DNA of 64,000 nt from Umezawaea tangerina (GTDB taxonomy: Bacteria; Actinomycetota; Actinomycetes; Mycobacteriales; Pseudonocardiaceae), in NCBI RefSeq assembly GCF_003002815.1, contig NZ_PVTF01000007.1, positions 62,001 through 126,000 of the forward strand, read 5' to 3'. A model generated the notes under the pieces. The model had not been told where the DNA came from. It worked only from the letters and a program-made list of their open reading frames with translations, and ran no database searches. The translations under genes and the position numbers were made by a program. This document shows positions 1-7,268 of the stretch, piece by piece (position 1 is the stretch's first letter; every line of letters starts with the position of its first letter).

Positions 1-208
1 GCACCAACCGGCCGCTCCGGGCGCGCGGTACTCCGACGAGGGCATGAGGCGTTCGGACGAGGTGCTGCCCCTGCTGCGGTACTACACCGCGCACGGGCGC
101 AAGCCGTTCTGCGACGGCGCGGGCGCGTCCGCCGACGACAAGGCGTGGGCGGAGCTCTACGTCCGGCTCGGAGCGGATCGCGCCAACGTCTCCTCCATCG
201 TGGACTGA
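1..208 (+). CDS. C-terminal fragment of an unidentified protein
   Basis: The open frame enters from the left edge (codons from base 2) and stops at TGA 206-208, leaving the last 68 codons. The fragment has a SDEGMRRSDEVLPLLRYY segment, a KPFCDGAG segment and a short acidic end, SSIVD. No family was recognised. The stop lies about 90 bases before the marR gene on the same strand, so the two may or may not be co-transcribed. Codon use is typical of the window. Confidence 0.5.
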   Translation, partial: HQPAAPGARYSDEGMRRSDEVLPLLRYYTAHGRKPFCDGAGASADDKAWAELYVRLGADRANVSSIVD

Positions 209-260
209 ACGGGTACCGCACCCGACCTGCGGGGCGATCGGCGCCACGTAGGATGTGACC

Positions 261-273
261 GTCCCGCGGGGAC
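261..273. promoter_or_regulatory. Palindrome upstream of the first marR gene
   Basis: GTCCC-GCG-GGGAC is a perfect 5-bp inverted repeat 28 bases before the ATG of the marR gene at 301. Its place just upstream of the Shine-Dalgarno sequence suits an autoregulatory operator, but GC-rich palindromes arise easily here. It does not match the TAGGA-N-TCCTA element near the catalase. Confidence 0.25.
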
Positions 274-300
274 ACCTTGTTCGCACGGCGGAGGAGCCGC

Positions 301-906
301 ATGTCGGAGGTGCCAGGGGTGCCACCGGCACAGCAGCTCCTGGTCGGGCTGGCGCGGTTGGGGCAGGCGATCCGGATGGACGCGTGGCGCAACAGCGGGC
401 CGTACACCCTGTCGCCGTTGCAGGCCGACATCATCGCGTTCCTCGACGAGCAGGCCGGGCCGAGGCGGCAGGGGGACGTCGTGGCGGCGCTGGCGTCCAC
501 GCCGCCGACGGTCTCCGACGCGGTGAAGGTGTTGCGCGCCAAGAAGCTCGTCGAAGGCGTCCGCGACCCGGCGGACGCCAGGGCGGTCGTCGTGCGGCTG
601 ACCCCCGAAGGCGAGGAGGAGGCCCGCCGGCTCGGCGCCGCGTCGCAGGTGATGAGCGAGGCGTTCGCGGTGCTGTCGGAGGCCGATCTCGCCGCGATGC
701 TGCGCGGGACCGCCGCGGTCATGAAGGGGCTGCAGGACCGCCACGCGATCCCCGTCTCGCGGATGTGCCTGACGTGCCGGTTCTTCGCCCCGGACGCCCA
801 CCCGCGCGACGCGGCGCGCCCGCACCACTGCAACTTCGTGGACGCGCCCTTCGGCGACGCCCAGCTGCGGGTCACCTGCCCGGACCACCAGCCTGCCGAC
901 GGGTGA
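301..906 (+). CDS. MarR-family regulator with C-terminal Cys/His motif (paralogue 1)
   Basis: This is a winged helix-turn-helix repressor of about 201 residues. The ATG at 301 follows the Shine-Dalgarno GGAGGAG; a TTG at 277 is less likely. The MarR core contains the recognition-helix region TPPTVSDAVKVLRAKKLVEG and a wing rich in Arg and Asp. Unusually for MarR proteins, about 45 residues follow the dimerisation helices: MCLTCRFFAPDAHP, then HHCNF, then CPDH, giving C-X2-C-X17-C-X15-C. This suggests metal or redox sensing. The same tail occurs in the MarR at 5743-6354. The 3' end overlaps the convergent MFS gene by 35 bases. Confidence 0.9.
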   Translation: MSEVPGVPPAQQLLVGLARLGQAIRMDAWRNSGPYTLSPLQADIIAFLDEQAGPRRQGDVVAALASTPPTVSDAVKVLRAKKLVEGVRDPADARAVVVRLTPEGEEEARRLGAASQVMSEAFAVLSEADLAAMLRGTAAVMKGLQDRHAIPVSRMCLTCRFFAPDAHPRDAARPHHCNFVDAPFGDAQLRVTCPDHQPADG

Positions 907-2134
907 CCGTGCGGAACCCGCGCGTCGACGGCACGAGCGCGGCGGCGGCGGGTGCGGCGAAGCAGACGACCGCGCACACCGCCAGCACCGGGCGCGGTCC
1001 GAAGTGGTCGATCGCCGGGGCGATCAGCGCCAGGCCGACCGGTGCCAGGCCGTAGGACAGCAGGAAGTCCAACGACGACACCCGCGCCAGCATCCTCGGG
1101 TCGACCTCGCGCTGCGTCCCGGTGAACCACGGCACGTTGAACAGCTCGATCCCCACCCCCGCCACGACGTAGGCGCCCACCACGACCACCGCCGGGACGG
1201 GGAGCAGCAGGCTCAGCGGCGCGAACCCGTACACGCCGAGACCCGCGAGGGCCACCCACCCCTCGGCACGCGGTCGCCAGCGGGCGATGAGGACCGCTCC
1301 GACGAGCGCGCCGAGGGTGTAGGCGGTCAGGGCGCCCGCGAGCACGGTCTCCGTCCCGTACCGGTCCCGGCTGACCAGGGGCAGCGCCACCCCGGTGGCG
1401 GAGTACCCGGTGGCGATCACCGCGGTCAGCGCGCCGAGACCGGCCAGGAACCAGGGGTGCCCGCGGGCCTCCCGGACACCCGCGACGAAGTCGGCCGCGA
1501 AGCGGGAGCCGGTCGCCACGACCGCGGCCGTGCCCTTCGGCGGCAGGAGCGCGGCGCCCAGCCACAGCACCCCGGTGCCGACCAGCAGCGCGGAGGTGTC
1601 GACGACGACCGCGAGCAGCGCGGTGAGTCCGGGCGCCACCAGCGTGGTGACCCGCACCGACAGCGTCATGGCCGCGTTCGCCCGCTGCCGCTGGTCCGCC
1701 GCGACGACCTCGGCCGTCAACGCCTGGAACGCGGGACGGCAGGCGCCCTGCCCCGCTCCCGCCACGGCGGCGGCCACCGCCATCAGCACCGTCGAACGCC
1801 CCAGGCCCAGCGCGATCAGCGGCGAGGCGCCCGCGGCGACCAGGCCCGCCCACAGCACCACACGACGCCGCGGGTACCGGTCGGCCAACACCCCCGCCAC
1901 CGGCGCCGCGGCGAGGAAGCCCACCGTGCGCGCCGCCAGGACCACACCCAGCTCCACCGCGCCGATCGACCGGTCGAGCACCGCCAGGCCGAGGATGAAC
2001 GGCAGCGCCCAGGTCGCCAGACCGGACGCGGTCGTCCCCGTCCAGAGCCGGAGGAAGGGCGCACTCCGGAAGACCGACGTCGACTCGACCTCTTGCACCG
2101 CCGCACTCCTCACTTCGGACCAGACGGTCATCAT
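872..2134 (-). CDS. MFS transporter, last gene of the stress operon
   Basis: Major facilitator superfamily permease of about 420 residues with roughly 12 hydrophobic helices. The loop between helices 2 and 3 reads AGVLADRYPRRRV, the classic MFS signature GxxaDrxGrr. It belongs to the drug-exporter-like group with a short central loop. The start chosen is one of two adjacent ATG codons (2134 or 2131), 7 bases after the stop of the thioredoxin-fold gene; the longer upstream frame runs through that gene. It is the distal member of a four-gene minus-strand operon. The substrate is not apparent; export of a small toxic metabolite would fit the context. Confidence 0.85.
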   Translation of the reverse strand: MMTVWSEVRSAAVQEVESTSVFRSAPFLRLWTGTTASGLATWALPFILGLAVLDRSIGAVELGVVLAARTVGFLAAAPVAGVLADRYPRRRVVLWAGLVAAGASPLIALGLGRSTVLMAVAAAVAGAGQGACRPAFQALTAEVVAADQRQRANAAMTLSVRVTTLVAPGLTALLAVVVDTSALLVGTGVLWLGAALLPPKGTAAVVATGSRFAADFVAGVREARGHPWFLAGLGALTAVIATGYSATGVALPLVSRDRYGTETVLAGALTAYTLGALVGAVLIARWRPRAEGWVALAGLGVYGFAPLSLLLPVPAVVVVGAYVVAGVGIELFNVPWFTGTQREVDPRMLARVSSLDFLLSYGLAPVGLALIAPAIDHFGPRPVLAVCAVVCFAAPAAAALVPSTRGFRTVTRRQAGGPGR

Positions 2135-2141
2135 GCAGGTG

Positions 2142-2675
2142 CTAGGAACAGGTCCTGTCGACGGCGCACACGCCCGTCGCGTCCCCGCCGAGGTCGGCCA
2201 CGGGGCCGGTCGCGACCAGGCGGGCGACGGCCGCGGCGATCGCCATGTCGTCGACCGATCCGAACTGGTGGCTCCGGACGACACCGTCCTGGTCGATCAG
2301 CACCGTGGACGGGGTGCCGCGCATCCGGTAGCGGGAGAAGGTGACGGGCGTGGGGTCGTCGTCCCGGTAGGCGTCCACCCCCACCGGGAACCCGATCCGG
2401 TACTCGTGCAGGAACGCCTCCAGGCTGGTCGGCGTCATGGCCTCGTGGTGCTCGAACACGCTGTGCAGCCCGACCACGGCCAGCTCGTCGCCGAACGTGC
2501 GGGCGAGCCGGGTGGCCTGCGGCAGGGCGTGCCCGACGCAGCCGGGGCAGAGCATCTGGAACGCCTCCAAGACGACAACCCGACCGCGCAGGTCGGCCAG
2601 TTCCAGGGGGTCGCTGTTGAACCAGCGGCTGGTCGCCCACGGGGGCGCCTGCGTCGCGGTGGCGGGAACGGTCAT
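2142..2675 (-). CDS. Thioredoxin-fold (TlpA/peroxiredoxin-like) protein
   Basis: A 177-residue cytoplasmic protein with a thioredoxin fold. The redox motif CPGC lies in AFQMLCPGCVGHALPQ, and the cis-proline loop reads RMRGTPSTVLIDQDG, as in AhpC/TSA and TlpA/ResA relatives. No signal peptide is visible, so it probably acts on cytosolic thiols or peroxides. A C-terminal tail contains two more cysteines. Its ATG sits one base after the TGA of the MOSC gene, so the two are probably translationally coupled. Placement opposite a catalase supports a peroxide or electrophile defence role. Confidence 0.85.
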   Translation of the reverse strand: MTVPATATQAPPWATSRWFNSDPLELADLRGRVVVLEAFQMLCPGCVGHALPQATRLARTFGDELAVVGLHSVFEHHEAMTPTSLEAFLHEYRIGFPVGVDAYRDDDPTPVTFSRYRMRGTPSTVLIDQDGVVRSHQFGSVDDMAIAAAVARLVATGPVADLGGDATGVCAVDRTCS

Positions 2676-2676
2676 C

Positions 2677-3378
2677 TCAAGCTCCTTCTGGTGGTCGGCC
2701 GTGCAGCCGGGCGGCCTGGTCGTCGACGTGGCCCGCCAGGCGCTTGTCGAGCAGGCCGACCCACGAGGACGGCAGCAGGTCGGGGTGGTCGAGGAGGCGG
2801 CGGGCTGCGGCCAGGTCGTCGCGGTCGACGTTGACGACCCGGTGCACCTCGGCCGCGGTGACGCCGTGGTCCGGCCGGTGCAGCAGCTCGATGGCCTGGC
2901 CCGCCTCGAGCGTGCCCGGCCACAGCACCCGGCAGTAGAACCCGGTCCTGCCGGTGCGCTGGGTCCGCACCGCCAGGTCGGCGACCCCGTTGTGCGCGGC
3001 GAGCTTGTAGCAGGGGCGGCGGGGCTGCGTCACCTGCAGCACGGCGGTGCCGACGGCGTACACCGAGCCGATCACCGCGTCGGTCTCCAGGAGTCCGCTG
3101 GTGGTCAGGTTCTCGCCGAACGCCGGTGGCACCAGGTCGCCGACCCGTCCGGCCCAGGCCCGGTAGTGCTCGCCGGGGTGGACCAGGACCGCCTTGTCCG
3201 GCCCGCCGTGGTGCTCCAGGTCGGCCTGCTCGTCACCCGCCAGACCGGCCGCGCCGACGTCGACGGGGGCGTGGACCGGCGTCTTCCCGATGCCCGAGGC
3301 CACGGTGCGCCCGTGCCAGGGCACCGACCGCACGGCACCCGTCGACACGACCAGCACACGGGCCGCGCGGTGGCTCAT
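2677..3378 (-). CDS. MOSC domain protein, YiiM-type
   Basis: A 233-residue MOSC protein with the layout of YiiM: beta-barrel MOSC domain followed by a short alpha-helical '3-alpha' domain. Recognisable parts are the HHGGPDKAVLVHPGEHY loop, FGENLTTSG, and the conserved cysteine in RRPCYKLAAHNG. YiiM proteins are molybdenum-cofactor enzymes that reduce N-hydroxylated bases such as 6-hydroxylaminopurine; that function is transferred from the family. The ATG overlaps the TGA of the amidotransferase gene (ATGA). An electron partner is not adjacent, though the thioredoxin-fold protein might serve. Confidence 0.88.
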   Translation of the reverse strand: MSHRAARVLVVSTGAVRSVPWHGRTVASGIGKTPVHAPVDVGAAGLAGDEQADLEHHGGPDKAVLVHPGEHYRAWAGRVGDLVPPAFGENLTTSGLLETDAVIGSVYAVGTAVLQVTQPRRPCYKLAAHNGVADLAVRTQRTGRTGFYCRVLWPGTLEAGQAIELLHRPDHGVTAAEVHRVVNVDRDDLAAARRLLDHPDLLPSSWVGLLDKRLAGHVDDQAARLHGRPPEGA

Positions 3379-4052
3379 CGGTCGCCCGTCACGGTGGCGA
3401 CGTGCGCGGCCCAGCGCTTGAGCACCTGCTCGCCCCGCACCGCCACCGAGCGGATCCCGTCCGGGGTGATGGTGGTGCCGGGCGGCAGGTGGGGCGCGAC
3501 GTGGCCGAGCGCGTCGAGGTCGAGCTCGACGTGGAACTGCAGGCCGTAGGAGTCGCCGACCCGGAACGCCTGGTGCGCGTACCGGTCGGAGGACGCCAGC
3601 GCGGCGCTGTGCTCGGGCAGGTCGAAGGTGTCCTGGTGCCAGTGCACCACCGGCAGCCGCGGGCCGGACGGGCCCAGGACCGGGTCGGCGAACCCGGCGG
3701 GGGTGAGCTCGACGTGGCCGGTGCCGACCTCGGGTTCGGGGCCGCGCCACACCCGTGCGCCCAGGGCCGCGGCGAGGAGCTGGGCGCCGAGGCAGACGCC
3801 CAGGACCGGCAGGCCCCGGCGGACGCACTCCGCGACGAGCTCCCGCTCACGGGCCAGGTGCGGGTGGGTGTGGTCGTCGAGCGCTCCCATGGGGCCGCCG
3901 AGGACGACGAGCACGTCGAGCCGCGCCGCGTCCGGCAGGGATTCCCCCTGGTCGACCCGGACCACCCGCACGTCGGCGCCGACGGCCGCCAACGCCGGGG
4001 CGATCAGGCCGGGACCTTCGAACGGGACGTGCTGGACCACTGCCGCTCGCAC
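3375..4052 (-). CDS. Class I glutamine amidotransferase-like protein
   Basis: A 225-residue GATase-1 domain protein. The nucleophile elbow is LGVCLGAQLL (GxCxGxQ) and the second active-site segment is GLQFHVELD, supplying His and Glu, so the triad is intact. It resembles the free-standing GMP-synthase-like amidotransferases often found beside stress genes. The GTG start at 4052 follows a near-perfect Shine-Dalgarno (AAGGAGGT), which rules out the longer in-frame start. It is the first gene of the minus-strand operon and is divergent from catalase. A matching synthetase is not present, so the amine acceptor is unknown. Confidence 0.88.
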   Translation of the reverse strand: MRAAVVQHVPFEGPGLIAPALAAVGADVRVVRVDQGESLPDAARLDVLVVLGGPMGALDDHTHPHLARERELVAECVRRGLPVLGVCLGAQLLAAALGARVWRGPEPEVGTGHVELTPAGFADPVLGPSGPRLPVVHWHQDTFDLPEHSAALASSDRYAHQAFRVGDSYGLQFHVELDLDALGHVAPHLPPGTTITPDGIRSVAVRGEQVLKRWAAHVATVTGDR

Positions 4053-4100
4053 GTGACCTCCTTCCGCCGCGGGGCGTCGTCTCCCGCAGCATGGCACAAT

Positions 4101-4121
4101 CTAGCTAGGACTCCTACCTAG
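4101..4121. promoter_or_regulatory. Operator palindrome, operon side
   Basis: A 21-bp inverted repeat of the form CTAG-N-TAGGA-N-TCCTA-N-CTAG, perfect in every paired position. It lies 49 bases upstream of the amidotransferase start. Its core TAGGACTCCTA (4106-4116) recurs at 4187-4197 before catalase and, with one change, at 6370-6380 in the marR leader, so it is the probable operator of the MarR regulator encoded at 5743-6354. Confidence 0.75.
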
Positions 4122-4181
4122 TTTAGGTCTTTTCTGGAATCAATCAAGACTTGTTGCGTCGGATCTCTCCGGCGTGCCAGA

Positions 4182-4202
4182 CTCGCTAGGAGTCCTAACT
4201 AG
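4182..4202. promoter_or_regulatory. Operator palindrome, catalase side
   Basis: Second copy of the TAGGA-N-TCCTA dyad (core 4187-4197), with CTCG on the left and CTAG on the right. It lies 43 bases upstream of the catalase ATG, mirroring the copy 49 bases from the divergent operon. Each copy thus sits at about the position of one of the two divergent promoters. Confidence 0.75.
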
Positions 4203-4245
4203 TTGGCCTCGCGATCCGCGACGGCCCGACAGCGAGAGAGCCGCG

Positions 4246-5712
4246 ATGACCTCCGACGACAACATCGACCCGTTGACCACGGCCGCGGGTGCCCCGGTCG
4301 CCGACAACCAGAACAGCGTGACCGCGGGACCCCGTGGTCCGGTCCTGCTCCAGGACCTGTGGCTGCTGGAGAAGCTGGCCCACTTCGACCGGGAGGTCGT
4401 GCCCGAGCGGCGGATGCACGCGAAGGGGTCCGGTGCCTTCGGCCGGTTCACCGTGACCGGCGACATCACCCGCTACACCAAGGCCGCGCTGTTCGGCGAG
4501 GTCGGCAACGAGTGCGAGACCTTCGTGCGCTTCTCCACGGTGGCGGGGGAGCGGGGCGCGGCCGACGCCGAGCGGGACATCCGCGGGTTCGCGGTGCGCT
4601 TCTACACCCAGCAGGGCAACTGGGACGTGGTCGGCAACAACACCCCGGTCTTCTTCTTCCGCGACCCGCTGAAGTTCCCCGACCTCGCCCGCGCGGTGAA
4701 GCGCGACCCGAGGACGAACCTGCGCAGCCCCGAGAACACCTGGGGCTTCTGGACGAGGCTGCCCGAGGCGCTGCACCAGGTGACGATCGTGATGAGCGAC
4801 CGCGGCATCCCGCGGTCCTACCGCCACATGCACGGTTTCGGCTCGCACGCCTTCAGCCTGATCAACGCCGACGGCGAGCGGCACTGGGTGAAGTTCCACT
4901 TCCGCACCCGGCAGGGGATCGGGAACCTGACCGACGAGGAGGCGGGCGCCCTCATCGGCCGGGACCGCGAGTCGCACCAGCGCGACCTCCACGACGCCAT
5001 CGAACGCGGCGAGTTCCCGAAGTGGACGCTGCACGTCCAGGTCATGCCCGAGGCCGACGCGCAGGGGTACCGGTTCCACCCGTTCGACCTGACGAAGGTG
5101 TGGAGCAAGCGCGACTACCCGCTCATCGAGGTGGGCGAGCTCGAACTGCTCCGCAACCCGGAGAACTACTTCGCCGACGTCGAGCAGGCCGCGTTCACCC
5201 CGGCCAACGTGGTTCCGGGGATCTCCCTGAGTCCCGACAGGATGTTGCAGGGCAGGCTGTTCTCCTACGGCGACGCCGCCCGCTACCGGCTCGGCGTCAA
5301 CCACCACCAGATCCCCGTCAACCACCCGCGGGCGGCGCGGCTGGTCAACTCCTACCACCGCGACGGGGCCATGCGCGTGGACGGCAACCAGGGCGGGGTC
5401 CCCGGTGTCGAGCCGAACAGCTTCGGCCGCTGGGGCGAGCAGCCCGCTTTCGCCGAACCGGCCATGGCGGTCGGCGGCACCGCGGACCGGTTCGACTTCC
5501 GCGAGGACGACGACAACTACTTCGAGCAGCCCGGCGACCTCTTCCGGCTGATGACGCAGGAGCAGCGCCAAGCCCTGTTCGACAACACCGCGCGGTCCAT
5601 CAAGGGCGCGTTGGCGGAGACCGTCGAACGGCACATCGCCCACTGCGCCAAGGCGGATCCCGCCTACGGGGCCGGTGTGCGCAAGGCCTGCGAGGTGATC
5701 GGGGCGCTCTGA
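4246..5712 (+). CDS. katA: Monofunctional heme catalase
   Basis: A 488-residue clade-3-sized catalase that dismutates hydrogen peroxide in the cytoplasm. Family landmarks are in order: [20 protein letters not shown] with the distal His, [25 protein letters not shown] with the distal Asn, and [14 protein letters not shown] with the proximal Tyr ligand, followed by [10 protein letters not shown]. Length and motifs indicate an intact enzyme. The ATG at 4246 is preceded by GAGAGAG. It is divergent from the amidotransferase/MOSC operon across a 193-base region with two MarR-type palindromes, and convergent with a marR gene. Confidence 0.97.
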   Translation: MTSDDNIDPLTTAAGAPVADNQNSVTAGPRGPVLLQDLWLLEKLAHFDREVVPERRMHAKGSGAFGRFTVTGDITRYTKAALFGEVGNECETFVRFSTVAGERGAADAERDIRGFAVRFYTQQGNWDVVGNNTPVFFFRDPLKFPDLARAVKRDPRTNLRSPENTWGFWTRLPEALHQVTIVMSDRGIPRSYRHMHGFGSHAFSLINADGERHWVKFHFRTRQGIGNLTDEEAGALIGRDRESHQRDLHDAIERGEFPKWTLHVQVMPEADAQGYRFHPFDLTKVWSKRDYPLIEVGELELLRNPENYFADVEQAAFTPANVVPGISLSPDRMLQGRLFSYGDAARYRLGVNHHQIPVNHPRAARLVNSYHRDGAMRVDGNQGGVPGVEPNSFGRWGEQPAFAEPAMAVGGTADRFDFREDDDNYFEQPGDLFRLMTQEQRQALFDNTARSIKGALAETVERHIAHCAKADPAYGAGVRKACEVIGAL

Positions 5713-5742
5713 ACGCGCCGCGTCCGCCCGCCGTCCGCGCGG

Positions 5743-6354
5743 CTACGCGGTGGCGGGCTCGTGCTCGGGGCAGTCGGTCCGCAGCTCGGCCAGCGGCAGC
5801 GGAGTCCGCAGCAGGTTGCAGTGGTGCGGCGCTGCCGGGTCCGGGTGCACGTCGGGGCTGAAGAAGCGGCACGTGGTGCACATCCGCGCCACGCTCACCA
5901 CCCCGCGGCGGTGCAGGTCGCCGATGAGGTGGAGCAGGGTGTCCAATGTGGTCGCCCGGTCTTCCACCGGCAGCTTCGCCAGTGCCGTCAGCAACGGCTC
6001 GTCCCACGTGGCCAGCTCGCGGGCGACGACCTCGCCCTGCGCGGTCAGGGTGAGCAGGCGCCTGCGCCCGTCGGAGCTGGGCGACCGGGCCAGCAACAGC
6101 TTGCGCTCCAAGGCTCCCACCGCGTCGGACATGGTCGGCGTGGTGACGTCGAACTCCGCGGCGAGCGCGTTGACCTCGCGGCGCGCCGCGGGCTGCCCGG
6201 CGAGCGCGAGAACCACCTGCTGCTGCAACGGGGACAGCCCCTGCGCGCGGGCGCTGCGCTGGGCCAGCGAACGCAGGCCGTGGCCCAACCGTTCGACGGC
6301 GTCGGCCAGCCGCCGGTCCAGGTCGGCCGCGCCGCCGGTGGTCTCGCCCGTCAT
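5743..6354 (-). CDS. MarR-family regulator with C-terminal Cys/His motif (paralogue 2)
   Basis: A 203-residue MarR regulator. The winged-helix region includes TTPTMSDAVGALERKLLLARSPSSD. Like the protein at 301-906 it ends in an extra tail, MCTTCRFFSPDVHP, HHCNLL and CPEH, spacing C-X2-C-X16-C-X15-C. The gene converges on catalase. Its leader (6365-6385) carries a near-copy of the palindromes at 4101-4121 and 4182-4202, so it probably represses itself, the catalase and the divergent operon. The effector is unknown; the cysteines make peroxide, electrophile or metal sensing plausible. Confidence 0.9.
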   Translation of the reverse strand: MTGETTGGAADLDRRLADAVERLGHGLRSLAQRSARAQGLSPLQQQVVLALAGQPAARREVNALAAEFDVTTPTMSDAVGALERKLLLARSPSSDGRRRLLTLTAQGEVVARELATWDEPLLTALAKLPVEDRATTLDTLLHLIGDLHRRGVVSVARMCTTCRFFSPDVHPDPAAPHHCNLLRTPLPLAELRTDCPEHEPATA

Positions 6355-6364
6355 CGAACCGCCT

Positions 6365-6385
6365 CGAGGTAGGACTCCTTCTCAA
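6365..6385. promoter_or_regulatory. MarR operator in the marR leader
   Basis: Core TAGGACTCCTT at 6370-6380, one mismatch from the TAGGACTCCTA core at 4106-4116, lying 11-31 bases upstream of the marR ATG on the minus strand. Flanking CTAG half-sites are weaker here. Fits autoregulation. Confidence 0.6.
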
Positions 6386-6540
6386 TTTCATAGTACGCAC
6401 CGCGGTCCCGCGTTTCGGGCGCCGGCAACGGGATCACCCGTTCGCGAAGCCCGTTCTCGTTGCGCGCCAAGGAAATTCCCCCGCGACGATCTTTGTGACG
6501 TGTCGCACGACCTCTTGCGCGCCTCGCTCCGACCGATACA

Positions 6541-6555
6541 TTTGGCACTGCCAAA
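6541..6555. promoter_or_regulatory. TTTGGCA-N-TGCCAAA palindrome
   Basis: A perfect 7-bp inverted repeat around one central base, 27 bases before the ATG of the AhpD-like gene. It is AT-rich against the local GC background and overlaps the likely promoter, so it is a good operator candidate. It does not resemble the TAGGA-N-TCCTA element, so a different regulator is expected. Confidence 0.6.
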
Positions 6556-6582
6556 CAAACTGGAACTCCGGAAGGACATGCC

Positions 6583-7128
6583 ATGCCCCGCCTCACCGTC
6601 GTCGACCCCGCCACCGCCGAGCCCCAGGCCCGCGCACTGCTGGGCAAGGTCGAACGCGCACTCGGCGTGACCCCGAACATGATGAAGTCGATGGCGACCT
6701 CGCCCGCCGTGCTCGACGCCTACCTGTCCTTCAGCGGCGCGCTGGCCAAGGGACGGCTGTCGGCCGCGGTCCGGGAGCAGATCGCCCTCGTCACCGCCGT
6801 GGCCAACGAGTGCGGGTACTGCCTGGCGGCCCACACCGTCCTGGGTGCCAAGGCCGGGGTCAGCGACGAGGACCTCGTCTCGGGCCGCCACGCCCGCGCC
6901 GCCGACCCGAAGGTCGAGGCCGCCCTGCGGTTCACCCTCGCCGTCATCACCACCAAGGGGTTCGTCAGCGACGACGCCCTCGCCGACGTCCGCGCCGCGG
7001 GCTACGACGACGGCGAGATCGGCGAGATCGTCGCCGCCGTCGCGCTCAACACCTTCACGAACTACTTCAACTCCGTCGGCGAGACCACGCTCGACTTCCC
7101 GGCGGTCGACACGACCATCGCCCACTAG
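6583..7128 (+). CDS. Carboxymuconolactone decarboxylase / AhpD-like protein
   Basis: A 181-residue all-helical protein of the CMD/AhpD family. The redox signature E-X2-C-X2-C-X3-H is present as NECGYCLAAH near residue 70, which marks the peroxidase-like (AhpD/YciW-type) branch. The active-site cysteines normally work with peroxiredoxins or as a stand-alone hydroperoxidase; the physiological substrate is uncertain. The ATG at 6583 follows GGAAGGA. It is followed by a strong hairpin, so it is probably monocistronic and separate from the fkbH unit downstream. Confidence 0.9.
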   Translation: MPRLTVVDPATAEPQARALLGKVERALGVTPNMMKSMATSPAVLDAYLSFSGALAKGRLSAAVREQIALVTAVANECGYCLAAHTVLGAKAGVSDEDLVSGRHARAADPKVEAALRFTLAVITTKGFVSDDALADVRAAGYDDGEIGEIVAAVALNTFTNYFNSVGETTLDFPAVDTTIAH

Positions 7129-7147
7129 TCCCCGGTGGCCCCGACCC

Positions 7148-7194
7148 GCGGGCGGCGCGGCGCCGGTCTGTTCGACCGGCCCCGCGCCGCCCGC
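7148..7194 (+). terminator. Rho-independent-like hairpin after the AhpD-like gene
   Basis: The 13-bp arms GCGGGCGGCGCGG (7148-7160) and CCGCGCCGCCCGC (7182-7194) enclose a second stem, CCGGTC/GACCGG (7163-7168 / 7174-7179). There is no T-tract, as is usual in actinobacteria. It separates the AhpD-like gene from the fkbH unit. Confidence 0.7.
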
Positions 7195-7268
7195 GCGGCG
7201 GCACAAGAGGCCTTCACCCGCCGCGAAGGCGCCACCGCGGACGACCCACCACGAGAAAGGAAGGCGTT

